From an uncultured Prochlorococcus sp. (GTDB lineage: Bacteria; Cyanobacteriota; Cyanobacteriia; PCC-6307; Cyanobiaceae), in assembly GCA_902564695.1 (NCBI GenBank), contig CACFCB010000003.1:1-64000 (forward strand): a DNA stretch of 64,000 nucleotides. Reading direction: 5' to 3'. Shown one piece after another: positions 31,043 through 41,456 of the stretch. Under the pieces are notes generated by a model, which worked only from the letters and a program-made list of their open reading frames with translations, searched no databases and was not told the DNA's origin. Position 1 is the stretch's first letter, and every line of letters begins with the position of its first letter. A program made the translations under genes and the position numbers.

Positions 31043-33070
31043 TTATTTGGCACATCGCTGCTGATCTAAATGTAAAATATGTTTTCTCTCAGCGTAGTAA
31101 AGCTGTTGAAAATTAATAGCATCATTATTTAACTCTTTAAACATGCTAATAACTCGTTCTTCCATATCAGATGAATTAGAAGGATCGGAATTATCTTGAA
31201 TAATAAGTGAAGCAATACAATTCTCCAAAGTTTGTAATCGTTGAGAACTCCATGCTTCAATAAGATGTCTACATCGCTTTATTGATTTTTGTTTTTCAAG
31301 TACAGCCAAAGCACCTCGAATCTCTGACTTAGGTTCACATAAAGTAGCAAGCCTTAGCTCACTAGCCTCAATCAAAGGTGTAAGTTTAGGTAAATATTCA
31401 TTATTATTGGTCGAAAAATAATCTAACAAGCTATTTGTTAAATCAATTTTTATTAAAACATCACTTAAATCAGAACCACGATTTATATCTTCAATAATTT
31501 TAGAACCGCAAATATTTTCCTCTATATTACATATAGTAGACCAAATCACACGATGATGGTTTATCGCAAAGTCATCTAAATCCCTCAGACGAAGTTCTTT
31601 ACGAATAAAAGATCTATAATTAGAAAGATGTATATAAATAAACAAGATATCCGCTTCACTTCTTTCTCTAAGGCTTAATTCCTGTGGTTTTTCATATTTT
31701 TTAGATCGACCATGCCATCTTTGACCACTAATTTGATTGCGTAAATCTTCCTCAAGTTGAAGAGCAAACCTTCCTTGTCCTCCACTAAGACGATGAGCAA
31801 CTTTCTGAAGATAATGAGTTCTTATTGCTGTTTGAGGTAATTTTCCAAGAAGGCTTACTAAGTTAGTAACAGCTAATTGAAATTGTTCAGACTTAGTTAA
31901 ATCTAAATCTTTTAATGATTGCTCTATTTGCCAATCCATCCAAAGGGGAGATTTTTCCGCTAATACTTCATATTCAGAAGGAGAATTATCACTAAGAAAT
32001 TCATCTGGATCTTTACCAGATGGTAATTGAAGAACTCTTAAATCTAATTGGCCTTGAATTGCTAAATTTTCAACCTCACTGATAGCACGATTAGCTGCTC
32101 GAATCCCTGCACTATCAGAATCAAAGTTTAAAAGAATTTTCTTACTATCGGTAGAACGAGAAAGAAGAGTAATTTGACTCCGACTCAAAGCTGTTCCTAA
32201 AGATGCAACAACATTTGTAATACCTGCATCATGGAGAGCCATAACATCAAAATAACCTTCTACAACAACTGCATAATCTTTTTTTCTTATTGATAAGGCT
32301 GATTTATCCAAACCAAAAAGATTTTTACCTTTTTCAAAAATTTCAGTTTCTGGTGAATTTAAATATTTAGGCTCGGAACCATCAAGACTTCTTCCACCAA
32401 AGCCAATAACTCTTTTTTGTCTATCGTGAATTGGAACAATAATACGGTTTCTAAATCTGTCATAAAAACCATTCCCACCTTTTCGTGGAACTATAAGCCC
32501 AGCAGATTCAAGTAATTCAATACTGACTTTTTCTATATCCAAAAAATATGTAAGCAACGAATCCCAATTATCTGGAGCATATCCAAGTTCAAAGTTAATT
32601 AAAGTACCCTCGCTTAAATGACGTTTTTCCTTTAAATAATTAAGAGCATTTTCTCCACATGAAGAATTTAATTGATTACGAAACCATCCTGTCGCTAATT
32701 TTAAAACTCTATAAAGTGAGTCTCTACGAGAGAGTTGTTGCTTAATTCGTTCTTGTTGAGGTCCCTCAACTGTGTCAATGGGTACTTGATATTTTTTTGC
32801 TAATTCAAGAACGACATCACTAAAGCTTTGTCGTTGAAACTCCATTAAAAACTTTATCGCATTACCACCAGCACCGCATGAGAAACAATAGTAAAATTGC
32901 TTGCCAGGAATTACTGACATTGATGGCTTGCTATCATCATGAAAAGGGCATATTCCAACATATTCTTTACCTTTTTTCTTTAAGACAACATGTTCACCAA
33001 CAACATCAACTATGTCCACACGCTCTTTAACAGATTCTATTGTTTTTGGATGTAGTCGAACTGAAGCCAT
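31043..33070 (-). CDS. dnaG: DNA primase
   Basis: CPFHDDSKPSMSV...CFSCGAGGNAIKF zinc finger; VVEGYFDVMALHDAG; LNFDSDSAGIRAANRA. Confidence 0.97.
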   Translation of the reverse strand: MASVRLHPKTIESVKERVDIVDVVGEHVVLKKKGKEYVGICPFHDDSKPSMSVIPGKQFYYCFSCGAGGNAIKFLMEFQRQSFSDVVLELAKKYQVPIDTVEGPQQERIKQQLSRRDSLYRVLKLATGWFRNQLNSSCGENALNYLKEKRHLSEGTLINFELGYAPDNWDSLLTYFLDIEKVSIELLESAGLIVPRKGGNGFYDRFRNRIIVPIHDRQKRVIGFGGRSLDGSEPKYLNSPETEIFEKGKNLFGLDKSALSIRKKDYAVVVEGYFDVMALHDAGITNVVASLGTALSRSQITLLSRSTDSKKILLNFDSDSAGIRAANRAISEVENLAIQGQLDLRVLQLPSGKDPDEFLSDNSPSEYEVLAEKSPLWMDWQIEQSLKDLDLTKSEQFQLAVTNLVSLLGKLPQTAIRTHYLQKVAHRLSGGQGRFALQLEEDLRNQISGQRWHGRSKKYEKPQELSLRERSEADILFIYIHLSNYRSFIRKELRLRDLDDFAINHHRVIWSTICNIEENICGSKIIEDINRGSDLSDVLIKIDLTNSLLDYFSTNNNEYLPKLTPLIEASELRLATLCEPKSEIRGALAVLEKQKSIKRCRHLIEAWSSQRLQTLENCIASLIIQDNSDPSNSSDMEERVISMFKELNNDAINFQQLYYAERKHILHLDQQRCAK

Positions 33071-33118
33071 GTGATAATTTTAAATGATAAAAATTTATTT
33101 AGTTAAGAGATTTAGAAA

Positions 33119-34021
33119 TTGAGAAAAAAAAATTTTATAGAGTATTTAAAAAAGGATGAAAATTTAGAGGGATTCAAATATTTGATAGTTAGTGGATTAG
33201 CGTTTAGCCTTATGAGTGTATGTGTAAAAGCAATTGGAGAAAGGATACCGATTTCAGAATTAGTTTTTGCTAGAGCAACAATAAGTATAATAATTACAAG
33301 ATATATGATATTTAAACATAATGTTAATCCTTGGGGACATCAAAGAAAATTATTACTTTTAAGAGGAATACTCGGCACTGGAGCTCTATTTTGTATCTTT
33401 AAATCTCTTACAATTCTACCTATAGCCACAGCAACTATAATACAATATACATACCCAACTTTTACTGTAATTTGTGCATATATTATACTTAAAGAATACA
33501 TATTCAAGAGAATAATCCTATCAATATTAATCGGTTGGATTGGCATTATTTTAGTAACTCAACCAGAGTTTAACTTAGACACTAATAATTTAAAAACCAT
33601 TTTTTCATTATCAATTGCAATACTCGGAGCTTTAATGACATCATTAGCTTATATATGTGTAAGAAAACTATCGTCCAAAGAACATCCACTAGTGATAATC
33701 TACTACTTTCCATTAGTATCAATTCCTTTATCATTACCATTCATTATTAAGGATTTTGTACTACCGATAGGTATTGATTGGTTATGGATATTAGGGATAG
33801 GTATTTTCACACAAGTTGGACAAATATTTATTACTGAGGGTTTAAGACTCATTCCAGCGGGACAAGCAACCTCATTGAATTATTCACAAGTTATCTTTGC
33901 CAGTTTATGGGGGACATTGATTTTCAATGAAAACATAACAAATTCAATTTATTTAGGTGGTCTATGCGTACTAATATCTACTATTATAAGTATGAGTGCA
34001 TCAAAAAGTTTACAAGCTTAA
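33119..34021 (+). CDS. EamA/DMT superfamily transporter (TTG start)
   Basis: Ten-TM pattern; ISELVFARATISIIITRY, LRGILGTGALFCIFKSLTILPIATATIIQYTYPTFTVI. Confidence 0.88.
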   Translation: MRKKNFIEYLKKDENLEGFKYLIVSGLAFSLMSVCVKAIGERIPISELVFARATISIIITRYMIFKHNVNPWGHQRKLLLLRGILGTGALFCIFKSLTILPIATATIIQYTYPTFTVICAYIILKEYIFKRIILSILIGWIGIILVTQPEFNLDTNNLKTIFSLSIAILGALMTSLAYICVRKLSSKEHPLVIIYYFPLVSIPLSLPFIIKDFVLPIGIDWLWILGIGIFTQVGQIFITEGLRLIPAGQATSLNYSQVIFASLWGTLIFNENITNSIYLGGLCVLISTIISMSASKSLQA

Positions 34022-34030
34022 ATTCTGAAT

Positions 34031-34417
34031 ATGAAATTGAAGTCTGTTCTTTTTTCAATCATCATAATTTGCACTGGATCAACAACGATTCTTGCAGATG
34101 AATATCAAAGAGGCTTTTCTTCTACTAAAACTTGTACAAGAAATGAATATAGAGAAGAATATATACCTGGGACAAGAAAAGATCCTGGTTATGTAAAAAA
34201 ATGGGAAGAGACTGTAGAAGTTCCTTGCCCAGGTGTTGAATCAAAAAACTATAAGCAGGAATTCGACAACAATGATTGTTCTGAAGGAACTATTGCTGGT
34301 GGAATTTTAGGCGGAGGATTGGCCACCGCAATATCACGAGGCAAAGATCGATGGTGGGCAATACCTGCCGGTGTAGTTGGTGGATCAATGGTTGGATGTC
34401 AAATTGACGGTGGTTAA
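34031..34417 (+). CDS. Secreted glycine-zipper protein
   Basis: Signal peptide plus C-terminal GTIAGGILGGGLATAISRGKDRWWAIPAGVVGGSMVGCQ. Confidence 0.75.
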   Translation: MKLKSVLFSIIIICTGSTTILADEYQRGFSSTKTCTRNEYREEYIPGTRKDPGYVKKWEETVEVPCPGVESKNYKQEFDNNDCSEGTIAGGILGGGLATAISRGKDRWWAIPAGVVGGSMVGCQIDGG

Positions 34418-34459
34418 ATAATTTTTATTGTTAAATTATTTCAACTAAATTCTTATATA

Positions 34460-35134
34460 ATGATTAGTTGGTTAAAAGGTAAAATCATACACTCATGTAA
34501 CGACTCATCTAAAATAGTTGTAGTAATAGATGTTCAAGGAGTTGGTTATGAAGTACAAATCTTACAAAACGAATTTAATATAATAAAAGATTCTAAAGGA
34601 ATAGAATTTTGGGTTCACCAAATTAATAGAGAAGAAAGTATAAACTTATATGGTTTCCTCAAACTTGAACAAAGAGATTTTTTTAGAAGAGTCATTTCTG
34701 TTACAGGAATTGGACCACAAATTGGTATGGCCTTACTAGAGAAGTATGAAATAAATCAACTAGTAAATGCAATCGAAGAAAATGATGTGAATCTTCTAAC
34801 AAATTCAAAGGGCATAGGGAAACGAATAGCCGAGAGATTAATCGTTGAACTAAAAGACAAACTTCATCAATTTAATGATAATAAAGAAATAAATAATTAT
34901 AACCAAAAAACAAAATCATCAACTCAAATAGATAAATATATAGAAGAAATAAAATCCACTCTCAATTCACTTGGATACTTAGATAATGAAATAAAAGATT
35001 CAATAAAATTAATAATATCAAAAGAAAAAGAAAAAAGTTTATTACTAAATACATTCTCAGCGGAAGAAAAAAATGAGTTGCTTAACAAAGACATTAAGAA
35101 GATTCTTATAGTATTGAGTCAAAAAAACACTTGA
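34460..35134 (+). CDS. ruvA: Holliday junction DNA helicase subunit RuvA
   Basis: MISWLKGKII, VTGIGPQIGMALLEKYE, GIGKRIAERLIVELKDKL. Confidence 0.93.
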   Translation: MISWLKGKIIHSCNDSSKIVVVIDVQGVGYEVQILQNEFNIIKDSKGIEFWVHQINREESINLYGFLKLEQRDFFRRVISVTGIGPQIGMALLEKYEINQLVNAIEENDVNLLTNSKGIGKRIAERLIVELKDKLHQFNDNKEINNYNQKTKSSTQIDKYIEEIKSTLNSLGYLDNEIKDSIKLIISKEKEKSLLLNTFSAEEKNELLNKDIKKILIVLSQKNT

Positions 35135-35186
35135 TAGAAGGATAGGAGCTAAATTAGACTAATAGATAAGTAAAGACAAAAACAAA

Positions 35187-35456
35187 ATGTCACTTGGAAC
35201 AGAAGAGAAACAAAAGCTAATCAACACACATCAAGTTCATCCAACTGATACGGGCTCTGCAGAAGTTCAAGTGGCAATGCTGACCACCAGGATCTCGAAA
35301 TTAAGCAAGCACCTTCAAGGTAATATCCATGATTTCTCCTCAAGGCAAGGATTGTTAAAAATGATTGGTCAACGCAAAAGACTTTTAGGTTATGTCAGAA
35401 ATAAAAGTGAGAAAAGATACGGAGAGCTAATAGAAAAATTATCCATTAGAGGATAA
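35187..35456 (+). CDS. rpsO: 30S ribosomal protein S15
   Basis: [25 protein letters not shown]...[19 protein letters not shown]. Confidence 0.97.
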   Translation: MSLGTEEKQKLINTHQVHPTDTGSAEVQVAMLTTRISKLSKHLQGNIHDFSSRQGLLKMIGQRKRLLGYVRNKSEKRYGELIEKLSIRG

Positions 35457-35482
35457 TCACTGACAAAGCATTAACAAAACAT

Positions 35483-35926
35483 ATGAAAGACGAAAAAATA
35501 AACAAAAATTCTAAACCAGCAAAAGATATTAAGATAGGTTTTTCCAACAGTGGCAAAACTCCGATCATCAAAGAAAAAAATTCTTCAAAAAAAATAAGCA
35601 CTAAATCTAATATTCCAAAATATGTTGCAAACAGAATGGCAAGAAGAATTGCCTTCACAACAGGAATTCCAACACTAAGTGGTATGGGTGTTTTTATTGG
35701 CAGTTATTTTTTGATTAGTAAAGGTATTGCCGAAATATCACCTTCTCTTACACTCGTTACATCAGCGATATGTTTTTTACTCGGCTTAATAGGATTAAGC
35801 TACGGAATCCTTTCAGCTAGTTGGGATTTCAACCCAGGAAGTTTTTTAGGCTTTGAGAATATAAAACCAAATATAAATAGAATGAAAGATGCATTTAAAA
35901 ATAATAATAAAGATATTACGAATTAA
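35483..35926 (+). CDS. PAM68/DUF3464 family protein (photosystem II assembly-related)
   Basis: VANRMARRIAFTTGIPTLSGMGVFIGSYFL...LGLIGLSYGILSASWD. Confidence 0.85.
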   Translation: MKDEKINKNSKPAKDIKIGFSNSGKTPIIKEKNSSKKISTKSNIPKYVANRMARRIAFTTGIPTLSGMGVFIGSYFLISKGIAEISPSLTLVTSAICFLLGLIGLSYGILSASWDFNPGSFLGFENIKPNINRMKDAFKNNNKDITN

Positions 35927-35933
35927 AAGATTT

Positions 35934-38900
35934 TTAATTTACAAGACTATTACTAGATCTAGCTAAGAAAGAATTTTTAGATAACGTATTTAATGCAAGC
36001 TGAGCATCTTTAACACAAAATTGATCTCCCAACCTTACATACCTAGTATTAGATTTATCCTTAAGGCATGCTACTACTGGTATTCGAACTCCTAATTCAT
36101 TCCTTGCTGGTCTATTTTGAGAAAGACATTCCCTTAACTTATGTTGGACTTTTATATCAATAGCTTCTTCAGGACTAAGGTCAATTAATAAAAATCTTAA
36201 GTCGTCAATCTCTCTACAATCATCAATTATTAATTGCACAGTCTCATCACGCCAATCGACGCTAGCCCAAATCAATAACCTTGTTTCTACCATTAAATGA
36301 TCAGATAATCGTTCGTAACTCTTTGGAAATACAACTGCCTCACAAGAACCTGTTAAATCCTCTAGCTGAATAATCGCCATCCTATCTCCTTTTCTTGTTG
36401 TTACTTCTCTCATCTCTGGGATCATTGCTATAACACTAACCCTAGACTTATCCTTCTGTTCTTCTAAGGAACTAATACTTATTGGTGCAATCAATTTGGC
36501 AGGTTCTGATAGTTGCTTCAAAGGATGATCTGAAAGATAAAAACCAACATATTCTTTCTCTAATTTAAGCTTATCTGAAGGTGAATATTCTTGTACTTCT
36601 TTTGCTTTTGGGGCTGTCATATAATCATTAACTTGTGTTTCATCATTAGTTGAGGAAGAGAAATCGAAAAGATTACCTTGTCCACTATTTCTATCTTTGG
36701 CCCTTGATGAAGCCCATTCGACTATTAAATCTAAATCAGCTATTAGCTGCGCGCGATTTGCATTTTTATCCAAAGAGTCCATTGCCCCACAATGAATCAA
36801 AGCTTCAAGTGCTCTTCTATTAACAGCACTTGAAGAGATTCGATCACAAAATTGAGCTAAAGAGACAAATTCTCCATCGGATTCTCTAGAGTTAATAATT
36901 TTTTTAATTGCGCTATCGCCTAAATTTTTGATAGCAGAAAAACCAAAAAGAATAGAATTTTCCTTGGGAGTAAAATCTACTCCAGAAGTATTTATATTCG
37001 GAGGCATTACATTTATGCCCATCGAATTACAGTTAGAAATATATCTCTGAACCTTTTCAGTCGAGCCTGCGTTGACTGTCAACAAAGCTGCCATATAAGC
37101 CACAGGGTAATGTGCCTTTAAATAAGCTGTTTGATAAGTAACAGCTCCATATGCAGTTGAATGGCTTTTATTGAAGCAATACTCTGCGAATAAAACCATT
37201 TGATCAAATAATCTATCAGCTATTGCTTCAGATACTCCATTCTTTACAGCTCCTTGAACAAAAAGTGTTCTGTGGCGTTGCATTTCAGAAACTTTTTTCT
37301 TACCCATTGCTCTTCTTAGCAAATCAGCCTGACCCAGTGAATAACCAGCTAAATCTTGAGCAATCTTCATAATCTGCTCTTGATAGACCATGATTCCATA
37401 TGTCTCACTTAAAATGGGTTTTAATGAATGATGAGGAAAATCTATATTCTCTTTTCCATGTTTTCTATTTATAAATTTTGGAATTAATCCCGCATCAAGA
37501 GGACCAGGGCGATAAAGAGCAAGTATTGAAGAAATATCCTCAAGTGATGTAGGTTTCAGATCTTTAACTATTTGCCTCATTCCACTGGATTCAAGTTGAA
37601 AAATGCCTTCTAAGTCTCCTCTAGATAGCAAATCAAATGTTTTCTCATCAGTAAAAGGTAAAGAATCTGGATCTAATCTCTTACCAATAGATTTCTCTAC
37701 TAAATTAATAGTTTTTTCTATCATTGTAAGATTTCTTAGACCTAGAAAATCCATTTTTAAAAGGCCAAGTGATTCAATATCTTCCATAAAATATTGGGTA
37801 ATTATTTGACCATCATTATTTCGTTGAAGAGGTACTAAATTATCAAGAGACTTTGCTGCTATAACTACACCAGCAGCATGTACTCCAAAAGTCTTATTAG
37901 TTCCCTCTATTCGCATTGCCATATCGACCCATTTTTTTACTTTTGAATCATTATTATATTTTTCTAAGAAATCTTTATTTGGTGAATCATTCGAAATCAT
38001 TGAAGATAGTTTTGCTGGCTTACCCCTAACAACAGGAATTAATTTTGCCAAACGATCAGCTTCTCCATATGGTATATCTAATACTCTTGCTACATCTTTC
38101 AGAACCGATTTAGAAGTCATTCGGTTGAATGTAATTATTTGTGCAACTTTATCCTCACCATACTTTTTTGTAACATAGTCAATTACTTCTCCACGTCTTT
38201 CGATACAAAAATCAGTATCAATATCAGGCATAGATTTTCTCTCAGGATTCAAAAATCTTTCGAATAATAATCCATTTAATACTGGGTCAATATTAGTTAT
38301 ATGTAGAGAAAAGGCTACCAAAGAACCTGCTGCAGAACCTCTTCCAGGTCCAACTGGTATGTTTTTTTCTCTGGCAAATCTAATATAATCCCAAACGACA
38401 AGAAAATAAGTTGGAAAACCCATTTGTTTAATAACATTTAATTCATAATCGAGTCTTTCTTTATAGGTAATAGGAACGTTATTATAATCAATAATATTTA
38501 ATCTTTCTAGAAGGCCTTGAATAGATATTTCCTCTAAATATTCAATTGGATTATACCCCTTAGGGATAGGAAAATTAGGCATCTTATATGTTCCTAATAT
38601 CTTATATTCCTCAACCTTAGATGCTAATTTTACAGTATTATTAATTGAATTATTTATAACATTTTTATCAATATGATCAGTAAATAAATTCCTCATTTCT
38701 TCTTCTGATTTTATATATTCAGTGCCTGTATATCGTAATCTCTTATGATCACTTATTAATTTTCCAGTTAATACACAAATCAACGCATCATGCGCTTCAA
38801 TATCATTTTTAGATACATAATGTGCATCATTAGTAGCTATTATTTCTATATCTAACTCTTGAGATATCTTCACTATTTCACTATTAACTATTCTATCTTC

Positions 38901-39449
38901 AATTGATCCATGATCTTGAATCTCAAGATAGAAATCAGTATTAAAAATTTCTTTATACCAAGATGCTATTTCTCTAGCAACATCATTTCTTCCTTTTAAT
39001 ATTGCCTGTGGTATCTCCCCGCCCAAACAAGCTGTTGAACAAATTAATCCTTCGCTGTATTTTTTTAATAATGATTTATCAATGCATGGTCTAGAAAAAA
39101 TTCCTCTACCTCTAACACCATTCAAATGGCTAAGGGTTGTTAATTTAACAAGATTTTCATATCCAATTTGATTTTTTGCAATAACCACAAGATGATATCT
39201 TTTTTCTTTTTTAGGTTGAGGATCATCTATAGAGCCATTAATGACATACATCTCATTACCAATAATTGGTTTAATTTTTGCTTCCTTGCATAACTTCAAC
39301 AATTCAATAGCTCCATACATAACTCCATGATCTGTTAATGCAAGAGCAGGCATTCCCAATTCTTGAGCCCTTCTTACCATCAATGGAAGTTGACTAGCTC
39401 CATCTAGAAGGCTGTAATCACTATGATTATGAATTGGTACAAAAGACAT
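35934..39449 (-). CDS. dnaE: DNA polymerase III subunit alpha, single uninterrupted ORF
   Basis: FVPIHNHSDYSLLDGASQ, PGRGSAAGSLVAFSLHITNIDPVLNGLLFERFLNPERKSMPDIDTDF; 1171 aa. Confidence 0.98.
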   Translation of the reverse strand: MSFVPIHNHSDYSLLDGASQLPLMVRRAQELGMPALALTDHGVMYGAIELLKLCKEAKIKPIIGNEMYVINGSIDDPQPKKEKRYHLVVIAKNQIGYENLVKLTTLSHLNGVRGRGIFSRPCIDKSLLKKYSEGLICSTACLGGEIPQAILKGRNDVAREIASWYKEIFNTDFYLEIQDHGSIEDRIVNSEIVKISQELDIEIIATNDAHYVSKNDIEAHDALICVLTGKLISDHKRLRYTGTEYIKSEEEMRNLFTDHIDKNVINNSINNTVKLASKVEEYKILGTYKMPNFPIPKGYNPIEYLEEISIQGLLERLNIIDYNNVPITYKERLDYELNVIKQMGFPTYFLVVWDYIRFAREKNIPVGPGRGSAAGSLVAFSLHITNIDPVLNGLLFERFLNPERKSMPDIDTDFCIERRGEVIDYVTKKYGEDKVAQIITFNRMTSKSVLKDVARVLDIPYGEADRLAKLIPVVRGKPAKLSSMISNDSPNKDFLEKYNNDSKVKKWVDMAMRIEGTNKTFGVHAAGVVIAAKSLDNLVPLQRNNDGQIITQYFMEDIESLGLLKMDFLGLRNLTMIEKTINLVEKSIGKRLDPDSLPFTDEKTFDLLSRGDLEGIFQLESSGMRQIVKDLKPTSLEDISSILALYRPGPLDAGLIPKFINRKHGKENIDFPHHSLKPILSETYGIMVYQEQIMKIAQDLAGYSLGQADLLRRAMGKKKVSEMQRHRTLFVQGAVKNGVSEAIADRLFDQMVLFAEYCFNKSHSTAYGAVTYQTAYLKAHYPVAYMAALLTVNAGSTEKVQRYISNCNSMGINVMPPNINTSGVDFTPKENSILFGFSAIKNLGDSAIKKIINSRESDGEFVSLAQFCDRISSSAVNRRALEALIHCGAMDSLDKNANRAQLIADLDLIVEWASSRAKDRNSGQGNLFDFSSSTNDETQVNDYMTAPKAKEVQEYSPSDKLKLEKEYVGFYLSDHPLKQLSEPAKLIAPISISSLEEQKDKSRVSVIAMIPEMREVTTRKGDRMAIIQLEDLTGSCEAVVFPKSYERLSDHLMVETRLLIWASVDWRDETVQLIIDDCREIDDLRFLLIDLSPEEAIDIKVQHKLRECLSQNRPARNELGVRIPVVACLKDKSNTRYVRLGDQFCVKDAQLALNTLSKNSFLARSSNSLVN

Positions 39450-39520
39450 AAAGAAGCGGCTAAAGTACGCTGCATATAGTGTAGCTTCAACTCAGAAGAC
39501 CACATAAAGTGGTTCAAATA

Positions 39521-40981
39521 TTAAAATGTGAAATCGGTTTTGGGTCTATTTTTAAATACATCAGCAGTATTTTCAAATTGATTAGCAACTTGAAGAAGTC
39601 TTTCCTCGTCAAAAACATTTGCTATTAATTGCAAGCCAATTGGTAATCCATTTTTATCAAATCCACAGGGCAAATTAATAGCTGGCAATCCAGCAAGATT
39701 AGCTGGAATAGTTAATAAATCAGATAAATACATTGCCATAGGGTTATCTACATTTTCACCTGAACCAAAAGCTGTAGTTGGAGAGGTAGGCGCTAACAAA
39801 ATATCAACTTTTTTAAAAGCATTATCAAAATCATTGCGAATCAATGTTCGAACTTGCTGAGCCTTTTTGTAATAAGCATCAACGTAACCAGCAGAGAGAG
39901 CATATGTACCTATTAGAATTCTTCTTTTTACTTCGCTACCAAAACCTAAAGCTCTACTTCTTGATGTCATCTCAATAAGAGATTGAGAATCCTTGGAACG
40001 AAATCCATACTTAACCCCGTCATATCTGGCTAAATTGGCAGATGCTTCAGACGGAGCAATAACGTAATAAGTTGCGATACCATCATTAAAACGAGGGCAA
40101 GAAACATTAATTATCTCTGCACCTAAATTTTCAAGAAGTGATGCAGAGCCAAGGACAGATTCCTTTACTTCGGAAGATAAACCCTCATGCTGAAAACAAT
40201 TATCAATCAAGCCTATTTTTAACCCTTTAATTGACTTAGAAAGACTCTCTAGATAATTTGGAACTCGAATATCGACTGTAGTTGAATCTTTGTCATCCTT
40301 CCCGGAAATAACCTGAAGAATCTCGGCAGCATCAGAAACATTATTAGCAAATGGGCCTACTTGATCCAAAGAACTTGCAAAAGCAATAAGGCCCCATCTG
40401 CTAACTCGACCATAAGTTGGTTTCAAACCAACAACACCACAAAATGAAGCAGGCTGTCGTATTGAACCTCCAGTATCAGAACCTAAGGAACCAAAACATA
40501 ATCCTGCTGCAACGGAAGCAGCACTGCCACCTGAACTTCCTCCTGGAACTTTACTTATATTCCAAGGGTTTAAAGTAGGACCAAATGCAGAGGTTTCGGT
40601 TGAACTTCCCATTGCGAATTCATCCATATTAGTCTTACCAATAATCACAGCACCTGACTTAAGAAGCCTTTCAGTGACAGTTGACTCATAAGGGGGAACG
40701 AAGTTACTTAAGATATTGCTAGCACAGGTTGTCTTTAAACCTTTAGTGCATAAGTTATCTTTTATTGCTATTGGTATCCCTGCCAAAGGAGGAAGATTAT
40801 TACCAGAAGCGCGTTGGATATCAATTTTCTCTGCTTGTTCTAATGCTTTTTTAGTATTAACAGTTAAAAAACTATTTAGAGTTGGATCTAACTCATTAAT
40901 ACGATTTATTTTTTCTTGAACTAATTCCTTGGATGAGACCTCACCACTCGATAGTTTCTGGCGTAAGTCTGCAAAAGTCAT
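39521..40981 (-). CDS. gatA: Aspartyl/glutamyl-tRNA amidotransferase subunit A
   Basis: [52 protein letters not shown]. Confidence 0.97.
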   Translation of the reverse strand: MTFADLRQKLSSGEVSSKELVQEKINRINELDPTLNSFLTVNTKKALEQAEKIDIQRASGNNLPPLAGIPIAIKDNLCTKGLKTTCASNILSNFVPPYESTVTERLLKSGAVIIGKTNMDEFAMGSSTETSAFGPTLNPWNISKVPGGSSGGSAASVAAGLCFGSLGSDTGGSIRQPASFCGVVGLKPTYGRVSRWGLIAFASSLDQVGPFANNVSDAAEILQVISGKDDKDSTTVDIRVPNYLESLSKSIKGLKIGLIDNCFQHEGLSSEVKESVLGSASLLENLGAEIINVSCPRFNDGIATYYVIAPSEASANLARYDGVKYGFRSKDSQSLIEMTSRSRALGFGSEVKRRILIGTYALSAGYVDAYYKKAQQVRTLIRNDFDNAFKKVDILLAPTSPTTAFGSGENVDNPMAMYLSDLLTIPANLAGLPAINLPCGFDKNGLPIGLQLIANVFDEERLLQVANQFENTADVFKNRPKTDFTF

Positions 40982-41009
40982 TATTTAATTAGAAAAATTG
41001 ATATCAAGC

Positions 41010-41240
41010 TTATGATGTTAAAGGCTCATTACGACGACATCTAATTAAACTATGGCTGATTTTCTGTGGAGATTCAACAGAAAGGTCCTCAACAAAACTA
41101 GTTAATCTTACTTTTAAGCTACGGCGAGTAAGGAAAGGACCAAACCAATAAGTAACGCTAGGTTGATTTGTCTCAACCTTGGCCCACCAGGCCAAGCCAA
41201 AACTATTACCCAAGCTTCGAAGAGCCCTAATGGGACCCAT
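41010..41240 (-). CDS. DUF1816-type protein
   Basis: AWWAKVETNQPSVTYWFGPFLTRRSLKVRLTSFVEDLSVESP. Confidence 0.85.
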   Translation of the reverse strand: MGPIRALRSLGNSFGLAWWAKVETNQPSVTYWFGPFLTRRSLKVRLTSFVEDLSVESPQKISHSLIRCRRNEPLTS

Positions 41241-41456
41241 AAGTAAAATGCATTTATTTTATTTTACTTTCTGAACCATATATTTATCAAATAAAAAGCA
41301 ACTATATGTTCACTTGATGATGAAACATATTTGTGAATAAGAAAATTTATCTAGATAAAAATCTGCGGGGAACATAATTAATTGTGTATTTAATTATGTA
41401 TTTTACAAAAAATATAAATAAGCTATTAGGAATACATTTGCCATTTGAGATCATTT

